Source: Tricholomella constricta (lineage: Eukaryota; Basidiomycota; Agaricomycetes; Agaricales; Lyophyllaceae). From it: 64,000 bases of DNA. Positions 11,907 through 22,862 of this stretch are shown one piece after another (positions within the stretch are counted from its first letter, which is position 1; every line of letters begins with the position of its first letter). The notes beneath the pieces are model-generated. The model worked only from the letters and a program-made list of their open reading frames with translations. It searched no databases and had not been told where the DNA came from. The DNA is taken from positions 1,240,001 to 1,304,000 of the forward strand of contig JAACJP010000004.1 of the NCBI GenBank assembly GCA_013368375.1, in the 5' to 3' direction. The translations under genes were made by a program, and so were the position numbers.

Positions 11907-12218
11907 GTTACAAGTTGTCCAGTTACGGGGAAGAGATGCGACAGACCACTGCTCGATTTATGGATATCGCAGTCGAGCCTAACGGAGTTCGGGTGTTCCC
12001 GAAATATAATCGCTGTGACGCTGTTGCTGCGATGCTCATGTCCGATTTCTTGGCATGACATCAAATAGCTACTTACCAAGTGCAATGTTAATTAAAACTC
12101 AAGACGTGAAATACCACAAGTTCTTTAAAATATACATGTTTATAGATTGAATCTCAAATATACCGAGTACTCGATAATTCACCCCAATGCACGCCCAAGT
12201 CGGATCAGCCGCAGCACC

Positions 12219-14291
12219 TCAGGATTTATCCATCATTACCTTCAGGGCCTCCACAGCAGGTTGAAGCACTGCGCCGTCCGTTTTGACTTTCACGATGTTC
12301 ATGATGGCTTGCAGCAATCCTGCTTCCTCAGCCTCCTTCGACAGCTTCTTCCGCTCGGCCTTGCCAGGGACGCTGAAGAAGATGTTTCGAGTACAGATGA
12401 TGGCTCGATGAACAAGCCCGGGATGAGTCTCGTTATCGGCACCATCCTTCTCGTCAGAGTCGTCATGCTGGGCTGCTGCAGGATCGATGAGCTGGGCCAA
12501 AATTGGAAAAACGCGATGCCTCTCGGATTGAAGGGCGACAAGGGCTAGACAGGCGCTAGTTGCGCTTGTCAAAGTTGCCACTGCGCCAGATGCGGCCAAC
12601 CTCGTCGGCAAATCTTCAACATCCGATAAGGCAAGAACCATCTGTAGCTTGGATTTCGTGGTCCTTGGATTGCCTCCGCCACCGTATCTTTCAAACACCT
12701 CGTCAGAGCCCGCAATAAGATTGCATACAAGTTCCATTGCTGCCCTTCGGACAAGTGTGTGGTCCTCCAACAGCAGCAACTCCACCTTGTTCAATAGCCC
12801 TTCGGATTTCGCGATGCGGGTGGCCATTTCGGGGCTCTGAGACGAGAGGTTCGTCAGAGCCATCATCGATTCAAACTGCTGCAGAAGCGTCGACGAAGAG
12901 CCCTGGAGCATGAGAGAAAATGGACGAATCACGTCGTACATCACTCCTTCGTTCGGTCCAAACACCTGGACCGGAGAGGCTGTAATGGCAAGCTTGGCGA
13001 GAGCCTGTATTGCGTTGAGATGAACAGGATCCAACGACATCGAGTCCGATGATTTCTCGACAGAGTTCGATGCTATACGTTTGATGATGTGCATTAGAAC
13101 CTTAGCCCCCCCGCTCTGAAGAACTTTCCCTCGATTATCCTTGTCCTCCACAATGCTGAGCAAAGCTTTCCCAGATAAAAGCCGCACTCCTGACGTGTCT
13201 GTCCGGATCGCTGAAGCAAATATATCCAACAACCCAGCGTCGACGAGTCGTCGGCCCCTGACTTTAACGTGCTCATCGTCGTCAAGGACAGACAGGGAGG
13301 GTGGTTCTTTGTTGGTATTGGAGGCCTTGGCCATTTTACGGAGTTTTTCGATCTGTGTCTGTTCCTCTGTTAGGCGTGGGCGGTACGCAATCAAGTTCGA
13401 AACAATGAGAAGAATGCCGAAAACAAGGGTGTTGGGAGCTTCTGCGGTTTTGGCTAAGAATTTGTGACGGGGTATGAGGGTGGAAAGCCGTTTCAAGAAT
13501 TCCGTGTCTCTAGATAGTATCTCCTTGATATCTGGGTCGACGCTGAGGTATGCAAGGCCTTCCACGGCATCCGACGTAGATGCTTGATCGTCTCCCGAAA
13601 TCACGATCTCTCTCATAGCAGCAGCAAGATCTTCATCCTTCTGTCCTCCAACTCCAATTGCTTCCCCTGCCCCTTCCAAGTTACCCATGCCCTCTGCGTT
13701 ATCGACGGCCGTTCCTTTTGATATTTTTATGAGGGCCGTCGCAGCTCCAGCGCGTGTATTTGTATCTGGAAAGTTTTGCGATGCAAAATTCAACCACTGA
13801 ATGGCCTGCGATGAAAGGGCTGCGCGACACGGTTTATGGCCACAGGCTTGCGAGAGAAGCTGAGCGACGCTGCGAGCTAGCTGCGTTGACGGCGCAAGGT
13901 CGACAGTATCCATGATCGCTTCTAGAACACCGTCTTGCTGAAAAATCGAAGACGCAGACTGCCAATCAACTTGAAAAAGAGCAGTGAGGAAGGTCAGACT
14001 GGCAAGAAGAGCATTCTCATCGGTGTCCGCTAGTAAATTCACTATCGGGGGGCCCAATGCTCTTGCCAAAGCCTCCGTATTTGGATCGGGCTCTTTTCCT
14101 TGTGTGGAGGTGCTCCTGGCCCCTTGGCAGAATGCAGATAGGGTGAGATAGGCCTTGGAGCGGTCATTAGGAGGGTTGGATGGTAAAAAGGCCGTTATCA
14201 GATAGAAAAGTTCGTCAGGTAGGACTCCGGGATTGGAGTGTGTGCTCTTCATCATCTCTGATGAGTCTTTGGTGTCGTTTTTTGAGTCCAT
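12219..14291 (-). CDS. UCS-domain myosin chaperone (UNC-45/Cro1/She4 family)
   Basis: A 690-residue intronless armadillo-type alpha-helical protein. Recognisable blocks are an N-terminal helical region (LPDELFYLITAFLP), the central UNC-45/Cro1/She4 repeats (NALLASLTFLTALF, ARSVAQLLSQACGHKPCR) and a UCS-like C-terminal half (MMALTNLSSQSPEMATRI, RRAAMELVCNLIAGSDEVFE). It lacks the N-terminal TPR of animal UNC-45, as fungal members do. Family members fold and stabilise myosin heads: She4 acts on yeast Myo3/Myo5, and Cro1 was described in Coprinopsis. It lies head-to-tail 312 bases upstream of the class I myosin on the same strand, which fits a client-chaperone pair. Confidence 0.92.
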   Translation of the reverse strand: MDSKNDTKDSSEMMKSTHSNPGVLPDELFYLITAFLPSNPPNDRSKAYLTLSAFCQGARSTSTQGKEPDPNTEALARALGPPIVNLLADTDENALLASLTFLTALFQVDWQSASSIFQQDGVLEAIMDTVDLAPSTQLARSVAQLLSQACGHKPCRAALSSQAIQWLNFASQNFPDTNTRAGAATALIKISKGTAVDNAEGMGNLEGAGEAIGVGGQKDEDLAAAMREIVISGDDQASTSDAVEGLAYLSVDPDIKEILSRDTEFLKRLSTLIPRHKFLAKTAEAPNTLVFGILLIVSNLIAYRPRLTEEQTQIEKLRKMAKASNTNKEPPSLSVLDDDEHVKVRGRRLVDAGLLDIFASAIRTDTSGVRLLSGKALLSIVEDKDNRGKVLQSGGAKVLMHIIKRIASNSVEKSSDSMSLDPVHLNAIQALAKLAITASPVQVFGPNEGVMYDVIRPFSLMLQGSSSTLLQQFESMMALTNLSSQSPEMATRIAKSEGLLNKVELLLLEDHTLVRRAAMELVCNLIAGSDEVFERYGGGGNPRTTKSKLQMVLALSDVEDLPTRLAASGAVATLTSATSACLALVALQSERHRVFPILAQLIDPAAAQHDDSDEKDGADNETHPGLVHRAIICTRNIFFSVPGKAERKKLSKEAEEAGLLQAIMNIVKVKTDGAVLQPAVEALKVMMDKS

Positions 14292-14417
14292 TGTGTAAAA
14301 GCTCTGTCAATGATAATGAGACGCCGGTGGTGAAAGGCAAGAGCATGTTCTATGATAGCGATAATTATTTTACGTCCATCACAATTTATTTCAGAATTTT
14401 TCGCCGTGAACACCACC

Positions 14418-16296
14418 ATGACCACTCAAGATGCGTCCTCGTCCACGCTGGAATCAAGGGAAGCGACGATCCAATCGGGTGACCTGGTTCTACTAAGGAT
14501 ACCAAACGGCGATGTTAAAGGAGTCAAAGCTGAGAAGGACTCGTACGCTTGCTATCCTTCCCCCCGTGAAGTCGACTAACAGACGTACAGTACGGTGACC
14601 ATCGGAAGGCTGGGCTCCTTCTACGCCAATGAGCTGATTGACCAGCCTTATGGACTGACGTACGAAATGATCGACAAGAGATTGAAGGTCGTGCCGCCTC
14701 GCACATTACAGGAAGTCGGTAGGACTTCGCAAAATTTGCAGAACTGAACATTGGTTGCTCACGGCTCGTGGACTTGTGTAGAGGATACTGATGCCACCAA
14801 CGAATTGATAAACGACGGCGAATTCGTACAACCTTTGACGATAGACGAAATACAGAAGTTGAAAGTATCTGGTGTACATGTATCGGTGCGTATAATCGCC
14901 CCGTTCAATCCAAGGCGATATGTCCAATGAATGTTCCAGGATATTATCAAAAAGCAAATAGAACAGCACGCCAACTACTCCCTTAAAACTGAATATAGCA
15001 AGGAAAAGTACAAGAAACGGAAGGAAGAAAAGTCTGACGCCTCTGGCTGCTTTTGCACATGACGCTCACAATATTTACAGATATTCTAAATCATTCACAA
15101 CTATTGAACCTACACTATTCAACGTCTGCGACTATTGGTTTAACAAGGATAAGACGCGTATTCGAGATATTCGCGCCGATTCCCTGTCTCAGATGTTGAA
15201 CCTGGCCAACATAAGGCCCGGCGGAAGATATCTTGCTGTGGACGACGCATCTGGACTTGTGGTCGCGGGAATTTTGGAGCGCATGGGAGGTAAATTAACC
15301 ACACTATCACGTCGAGCATCAGCTCACACACGATCAATCCCCAGGCGAGGGTAGGCTACTTACTATCTGCGACACGGACTCGCCTCCAGCGTATCCAGTG
15401 ACGGCAAACATGAATTTCAAACCCCATGTCACATCCGAAGTTCTTGTATCTTTAAACTGGGCGACATCGGAAGAGGATTACACACCCAGTGCGTTCATCT
15501 CTTCCATTTACCCGGCGTTTAGTCGTTCACGCTGGGTATCTTTAGTCATCCCTCCATCCGACATTCCCGCAGACCAAATACGATCAGAGAGGCAAAAATC
15601 ACGTCTCAGCAAGCGTAAAGCCGTGACAGACTTGCTGACAACTACGAGGGAGGAGCTATTCAACGGAGAGTTTGACTCGTCTGTATCATTTTACTTAACC
15701 CTTATTTCAGTCTCTGATTATCATTTCCAGCCTTATAATTGCTAGTGAATATGATCCTTGGTCGATCATTGAGAAGCTGTCCCCGTATGTTGCTGGGTCT
15801 GGGTCCATCGTGGTGCACAGTCCCCATATACAAGTAGGATCTCGCTTCCGTCTGATTTTCTTCGTTTCAGTAATGTCATCTACTTAGATTCTGTCCGATC
15901 TGCAAACACAGATGCGAGCGGCATCACAGTATCTATGTCCAAATGTCACAGAATCATGGCTGCGTCGATATCAGGTCCTGCCTGGGCGGACGCATCCGAC
16001 TATGGTCACGTCAGGCACTGGGGGTTTCATTCTCCATACAATAAAAATGTACGTGTCAAGAAATAAAAATCGAAGGTCGTTAGTTAATGATACAATGTCG
16101 TAGCTATGATGATCCGAACGCATCCTCAGTCATAATTCATCGTCGACAAAAACCTAAAAAAGCCAAAATGGAACAGAGCGAGGCTGTGACTGATGAGTCC
16201 GCAGACTCCTTCCCTGGCGCACCATCAAAAGAGGATACCAGTTTAGAAAATTCGACGGATACAATAATGTTAGATGCAGGCAAAGAAGTCCAATGA
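14418..16296 (+). CDS. TRM6: tRNA (adenine58-N1)-methyltransferase non-catalytic subunit Trm6/Gcd10
   Basis: It binds tRNA in the Trm6-Trm61 heterodimer that makes m1A58, needed for initiator tRNA stability. The N-terminal part reads GDLVLLRIPNGDVK and VTIGRLGSFYANELIDQPYGLTYE. The family core follows: IQKLK, the IIKKQIEQHANYSLKTEYSKEKY helix with KKRK, and a Rossmann-like LNLANIRPGGRYLAVDDASGLVVAG. The C-terminal domain has IIASEYDPW and LRRYQVLPGRTHP. About nine short exons are needed. The last is entered at CTATGATG near 16103 after ATAAAAAT and ends at the TAG-free IMLDAGKEVQ. The start ATG at 14418 has good ACC context. It converges with the sorting nexin gene, with 69 bases between the two stop codons. 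Confidence 0.92.
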
Positions 16297-16365
16297 ATTA
16301 GCGGTTTCCGATGGAAATTTGCACCATAGAAATTACAGAAGGCAGGGACAACGAACTTCGGGACC

Positions 16366-19300
16366 TCAGCCTGGGAGGTTCGTCGTGGACTCGGGAAACA
16401 ACGCTGAAAAAACCTGGAGAAAAAGAGTCAAGAAGTGGCCTGCAGTTTCCAGCGAAAAGACATACCTCGTCAACGACGGTGTATGCGATATGCTGGTTGA
16501 GGCGTCGATTTTGCAGGACAGCGAACATCCTACGTGCTCCACGACGCGCATTAGAACGTCCAATCATATTGGCCGCGAGATCTGGGGAAAAGGTTGGTTC
16601 GAAGGTATCTTGGTAATAACATTCAAAATCGGCATACCGGGGACGAGAGACGAGAGCTTTCGATTAGCTTCGTCCCTAGTATGGAGTTTCTCCTCGAAAG
16701 AACGAGGCGTACTCGGTGGTTTGAGTTTACCGCCAGGCCAGAGCCCGTCGCGAAAAATCTTCATGAAAGAAAGCACGCGAGACTCTTCGAGCAAGGATTT
16801 GACGTTTTCGCGTATTTTTCTGCGCAATATCATGAGACCGAACGCATGAGGTATCAGGGACAGAGGTGTGCGAACCGTTCAATAGTGCCGCCGAGGACTT
16901 GCTGAAGAATGATAACAATTGCTTGGCGTCGTAACCAGTTGTTCTTCTTGTTGAGCTCAAATACGGCCAACACCAAGTCACAGATGGGGGCGGAGAAAGT
17001 AGAAGTGCTTGTTTCCCCATCCAAAGGCTTGAGATCGCCCGAAAGATGCAAAAACGCTGCATCGGGTGAACTTTTTCCAGATGCGTTCAAGGCCTGGGTA
17101 ACAAGGTCTTCGTCGTGGACACCTGAACCAACAATTCCAGCAAATTCAGCCGCCTGTCGGGTCAGACGCTGGATCATGACATCCAGCATCGATGGCCCAA
17201 AGAACATATCATCGATGCTTTCGGCGACCGATCGGTAGACGTTGCGCACAAGGTCTGTGCCAGAGAAGGATGAGCCCTTGGGCGTAACGGGTGTCGCGGA
17301 GGCGACAAAGGGGGAGTCACGAGAAAGAAATGCTCGGAGCTCATCACTTTCACAAACAATCGGTATAGCAACCACGCTCTGATGCGAACACTGAACATTG
17401 CGACATTAGGATAACATCGCAGAACTCACCTGCAGATACTTCTCCAGGCTGACTCTCCGCGTATCGACGAAGCTCCCAGACAGCGCGGTAACCAGACGTT
17501 TGCCTGGAAAGTCCAAGCCACGGACAAGTACGTAGCGTTCCCGTAGTTTGTTGTGAAGGCTGAAAAACTCGTTATATCGCCGTGCAACAACCCATCCCGA
17601 TGCATGTCCACCATCTGGCGCAAGTTGCTGGACTTCAACCAGGTATCGTACAACGGATTTACCCTCTTCCTCCCCGACCGTCGAACTAAGAATAGACACC
17701 TTCGTCCGATCAGAAAAGAGCCGGTTTGCAGCCTCTTGCTGTTCGTACTGGAGCTTCTGGAATTTCAGTTCTCGCAGATCCCTGTTCATCGCTGACTTGG
17801 ATCTGACAAGGAGCTTGAGCTCCTGAGTGTCGCCTGTGAGTTCCGCTTTCTTTATCAATGTGTCCAGCATGAGATTCTGGGCCTCCAAATTGGCGATATT
17901 ATCGCCCAGGCGGGCGATCTCGTAGGACAGCTGAAGATCTCCAGGCGCAGCTAATTGATATGACCCATGATCGTCCTGAGCCTCGTCGACGGCCGCGTCG
18001 TCCGCATCTGCATCCCCATCCACTTCGTCGTCAACTTCGTCATCATCAATATCGTCGTCAAATACGGCACGTCGCTTGTCACGATCAGGAGGCCGTATAA
18101 GCTTGGAGGCCCTCCTTGAAGTGCCTGATTTATCTGTCCTCGCCAGAACATCAGTTTGTTCCTGTTCCAAGGCCATGATATCCGTAAGAGCTGCTTGGAT
18201 CGCCTCCATCCTTTTCTCTTCCTCTCTCTGCTGCTTATCTTCTGGGTCATCAAAGAGTGGAGGACGCGCTGACTCGGATTCGGAATCCGAGACAGGCGAC
18301 ATCAAGACCTCGATGTTGGAGGGAGAGGATCGAATTTGAGGAGGTGATGTTATTGAGTTGTTGGAGCGACGGGAGCTCGCGCTCGCTGTGCGTTGCATGA
18401 TCGGGCCCGTGATGGGCTCTGAAGGAGTAGGGGAAAGATGTGATGTATGACCGTGTTTTCCGTGAGTTGTTGGTCGCGCATTCGTGGGACTCAAAGACGG
18501 TCGCCTTTCCTTTGGCGAAAAATCCTCGGCAACGCTGAATTGAGCACCGAAATCGGTGTCACCAATAGCGCGAAACCAGAGCTCGGATCTTTCGAAATCA
18601 TCGAAGTCCTGTTCCATGTCCCGTTCCACCTGCCTTTGGGCCAACATGACAGCTCTGCGTACCTTCCGTTGTGCAGCATGGGTAGGAGGCGACTGGCTTT
18701 CTGCAAAGTCGCGAATTACGTCAACATGTTTTTTAGTTATAGATGCAAGGGTCGGATGGAGGGCAGAACGTGAAAAATATAGATCGTTAATCATGGATAT
18801 GTCTTCCTTGACTGTGGCAGAGGATGATGGATCCTGAATCCGTTCATCTTCGTCATCAGAGGAGCCTGAGTCGACTGATTCCAATGGGTTTTTGAAGCTC
18901 TCAACAGTAAGCCAAAATTGAACGAGCAAAGACCTGTGACGACGGTCCATGAACTCCATGAAATACGACAGGGAGCTAGGATTCCTGAGAACGTCGCGAA
19001 GGGCGAGCCCCGACTTTTGAGTGCTCTCCTGATATGAAGCTCGCTACCAAACAGTTCAGGAAGGGTGCCTGTAGGATGCAATAGAGACGCACTGGATTAT
19101 GATCGTCGTCGCCACCCAGTAGAACGATTCTTTCTTCAACTCTACGCTTCGCAGTATAAAGTCGATCAAGAAAAGCTACGACGTCCTCCGTTTTTTCACC
19201 ATTTATCCAATCCTCTTTATCATGATTGGCTGAACAAACACAAGGTGAGAGAAGGTATGCAGTCATCATTGATAGGTTTGCTCACCAAGAAGTATTCTGG

Positions 19301-20534
19301 TTCTCCTGATTTCCCCAACAACATCGTTCTTCAGCCTTCTCGCATCCAGAAGGGACGAACATCGATTAATGCTGCGAAGGAAGGACTCAAACTGCCGCAT
19401 ATCAGTGCGGATTGTAATGAGCTCGGTTGCTAGTGGTGCAGCGTTTGATATTCGAGGTTGAGGCCGAGGAGATTGCGCCTCTAGAACGTTCCGAACTTTG
19501 GTAATCAGTTTCCTGCTCCTGATTAGCCTGTATTTTAGGATACATCGCTCTGTAAGCTTACTGTTGATGTATAGCTGCCCCAGCCTAGGAACGTAAGTGT
19601 GGATCTGTGAATTTATGTCAAAGAACGGAATGTCTATGTACATGCGTACCACTTGATCAATGGCTCGATTCCAGAAGTCGGGATCGGACACCATATCCAT
19701 GACGGGCTGTAACACAGAGCAAACAACAATCTCCTGTACCACTAGCTTGAACGCGCGACTTCTTGCTTCCGTCTCTGGTAGAATGTAGGGCAAGGCCTTC
19801 TCAACCAGCTGCCTGAGGTGGATCTCCTCGGTCTGCTTCGTAAAGGTCGTGGAGAGATTTTCGATCGCGGGGTGAAGTTTCCCACCCTTGCCCGAATATC
19901 TGCTGGCCAAGAGTAAATCCAACTCTTCCGACTGTGTCAGCTTGCGTTCCAACCCAGCACCGCGTAGGGCGACCTCCGATTGACGAAACTGCTCGATATG
20001 TGCCGTGATTTTGGGAAGAATTCGTTTGACCACAAGCACCGATATGTCAATGGAAGAAGCTCTGTCGAGCATCCGTTCAAGGGACTCATGCAGCACTGAA
20101 GAGACGGCCATCGGGAAGGATGGTGATGAGGACAGGTCCTTGTACCAGGTCAAGACAAAGTCCCGGACAATCATGATAAGGATGTCATTCAAAGCCGAGG
20201 ATACGAGTGGTGCACTTGGGCACAGGGGCGGAAAAGATTGTGGGGTGTTCTGTGACCATTGTGATCGCGTCAGAACAGCCTGCCAGGCCGCTGGAGTCGA
20301 GAACGCAAGGGGACGTGCTGCATATTGTAGATCATTTCTCTGGATCGCTTTCTTGTCCACGAGGTAGGCAAGGAAGATATTCAAGGATAAAAAGAGGATC
20401 CCAAGCAGGAGAAGGAGCGCGGGAGAAACGAGGAGAAGAAGGAGAGGGGAAGAGATTATACGAAAGACGATGGGGAGAGCGACGGCGAGGAGGCCGACGA
20501 GGACAACAGTCCTTGTGCTAAGCGACGAAGTCAT
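16366..20534 (-). CDS. Sorting nexin of the Mdm1/SNX13/SNX14/SNX25 family
   Basis: The domain order is diagnostic. Two N-terminal hydrophobic helices (about 20390-20520) would anchor it in the ER. A PXA domain (QWSQNTPQ... through PVMDMVSDPDFWNRAID) follows, then an RGS-like domain (SYFMEFMDRRHRSLLVQFWLTVESF). A long acidic, Ser-rich linker leads to a PX domain (YLVEVQQLAPDG...RRYNEFFSLHNKLRE...FPGK) and a C-terminal Nexin_C domain (WPGGKLKPP...TREEANRKL-type, MIGRSNARRGARRMFAVLQNRRLN). The last splice joins VVDE to VFSALFPES and ends at 16366. Yeast Mdm1 tethers ER to the vacuole and organises lipid droplets. The start ATG 20534 is 160 bases from the divergent mitochondrial carrier ATG. Confidence 0.93.
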
Positions 20535-20694
20535 GAAGCAGACATTGGAGTATCGTAACTCTGGCCGTCTACAGTCCCAGACGTCGTCCGTTAAAATGCC
20601 CACGTGAGCAGCTGAGCTCCGGAATAATAAAAGTTTATTCCATCCTCCCTTTCCCCACATATACCACCGCTAGACAGCCCTCGCCCGCGCGGTG

Positions 20695-22302
20695 ATGTCT
20701 TCAGATTCTGCCGGTAACCGAAATTCCATCACATTATCCACGGCAGAAGGCTTTGTATGCGGTGGTATCGCTGCATGTATCGCAGTGCGTCCCCCTCCCA
20801 TCCACCAAAATGTCTTGTTACCCATCCTCACTTCTATGCTGCAATCAGGTGACTGTCTCCAACCCTGCAGAGGTTGCGAAGACGCGTCTCCAGCTTCAAG
20901 GTGAACTTGCAAGGGGAGGTGGTGTCAAGGTGTACAACAATGCCTTCGATGTCCTAGCGAAGACTTGGACAAACGAGGGCATCCGTGGAATGCAACGAGG
21001 TCTCGGTCCTGCAGTAAGTTCTGTGATGCCCTCAACACCCAACTATTGATATTCTGCCCAGTATGCATATCAAGTGAGGTAGTTGTCCTGAAAGCGTGTC
21101 CTTTCCTCTTGACGGAACCCCCTAGATCCTCTTGAACGGATCTCGACTCGGTCAGTTAATTTTCTTGGTCTAATATTCAACGCGGGCTACCAACACAGCA
21201 ACAAGGATTCTACGAGCCTTTTCGACATAACATTAACAAGATGTTCGGATTTTCGGCCGAGGACCAGATTCCGTTCACCTCTGTTATCGCGGGGGCGACC
21301 AGTGGCGCCGTTGGAGGTGAGAAACTGCCGTTTGAAGCGTGAACAGGTCGTTCAGATTTTTCCCGCTATTGTAGCATCTTTGGGGAACCCTCTTTTCTTG
21401 ATCAAGGCTCGAATGCAGGCGAGTTACACCTCGCCGGATGAAATAAAATACACTCTGATTAATCCGGGGCAATATTCTAGGCGTACTCGCCTGCCCTTCC
21501 TGTTGGAGCTCAACACTATTATAAAAACTCCTTCGACGCGCTGGCTACTATTTTCCGGGCAGAGTCGTTCCGGGGCCTTGTCCGTGGAATAGATGCAGCC
21601 ATTCTGCGAACGTCCATGGGTTCGTCGGTAAGGATCATGGACTCAAAATCTGCCTGGTTCTTCCTTATGACATCGGGGATAGGTTCAACTTCCCAGTTAC
21701 AATTTTACGAAAGCTCAGCTGGTAAAGCATGACATCCTGCCTGCTGACAGTACATGGACGTTCCTTGCCAGCAGCTTTGTTTCTGGGATGTGTGTCGTAC
21801 GCATCACCTTCTCTTTCCCTTATATTCCCAAAGTATTCAACCTCTCCCTCCAGTGCTTAGTGATGCAACCTGCAGATACAGTGACTATAACCTTGCTGTT
21901 GACCGTCCATTGTTTTCTGACCACCAACTCTTCTTGTAGGCCCTTACACGGATGTATAATCAACCGACGATACATACTCCTGACGGCAGGCTCCAAGGTA
22001 CTCTGTATAAGAACCCAATAGATTGCTTATGGAAAACCTTCAAGGCAGAAGGAGTCCGTGGATGGTACAAAGGTATGATTTATATCATCATTCGATCTTG
22101 CTGTGCTTAGCATCGTTACGCAGGTTCCACTGCCCATTTCATGCGGATTGCCCCACACACGTAAGCATTCTGTCACGATCGGTGTATTCAGTGCTCACTT
22201 CCATTTAGGATCATTACCTTGACCGCAAATGATCTTATCATTGGGCTCTACAAGGATTTTAAAAGGGGACGACAAAGGAATCTAGATGACTCTGACGCGT
22301 AA
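20695..22302 (+). CDS. OAC1: Mitochondrial carrier family protein, oxaloacetate-carrier (Oac1)-like
   Basis: Three solute-carrier repeats are visible once many short exons are joined. Repeat 1 contains FVCGGIAACIAV and NPAEVAKTRLQLQGELARGG. Repeat 2 contains SVIAGATSGAVGASLGNPLFLIKARMQ. Repeat 3 contains VMQPADTALTRMYNQP, LWKTFKAEGVRGWYKG and HFMRIAPHTIITL. The second repeat has PLFLIK, without the usual acidic residue after Pro, as in the Oac1/SLC25A34-35 group. Yeast Oac1 carries oxaloacetate, sulfate and isopropylmalate across the inner membrane. The substrate is inferred from family likeness only. The ATG at 20695 is used; the GTG just before it is not. Confidence 0.9.
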
Positions 22303-22862
22303 TTCGCTGTCCCCAACACGACTATCTTTAGACTTTATCATTCACATTAATGATTGCTACATTAATGACACCATGGCATTAGAATTAGAAATGCACGGGG
22401 ACTTGCGGAATTTCTCAAAATGTCATTATTCAACTCTCCTCTCTCTTAACTAGTATAGCACACAGAGACCAATGCTTCTCGCATTTGCATGAGAATCTCT
22501 GTCTCGAATCGGGATACACTTGCGATGTGAAAAAGGTAAGAATGCGCCACAGTATACAGAGCGCAATCTCACTTCTCGATTGGCAACCTCCATAGTCAAA
22601 GCCCATTAAACGGTGCGCTATTGCACGCCCAAGCCAAAGGAACGAAGATTACAAATCATCTCCCAGTAATCGTTTCTTGGTATGTAACGTACTCATTGAA
22701 ATTTAGACGTCTTCATCTCCCAGTAGGTGTTTGGGTTATAACGTATTCATTCGGAAGAAATTTAGACGTCTCGCGAGGGAGAATATCTGAGTCAGGCGCG
22801 CGGATTATTCTGTTTGGACAATCAGCGGTGAATTGGCTGGCACGGAAGAGAAACTTACAGCC
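22303..22862. other. Intergenic, 560 bases, convergent 3' regions
   Basis: This stretch lies between the stop codons of the carrier gene (+) and the GRDP gene (-). I see no supported gene. It holds an imperfect direct repeat (next entry) and AT-rich 3' untranslated sequence. Confidence 0.7.
22684..22772 (+). repeat. Imperfect direct repeat, two copies
   Basis: Two copies of a unit reading TAACGTAYTCATT then GAAATTTAGACGTCT start near 22684 and near 22739. The second copy has a short insertion (CGGAA) between the two halves. They lie just beyond the GRDP stop codon. No function is evident; a short local duplication is the simplest reading. Confidence 0.6.
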
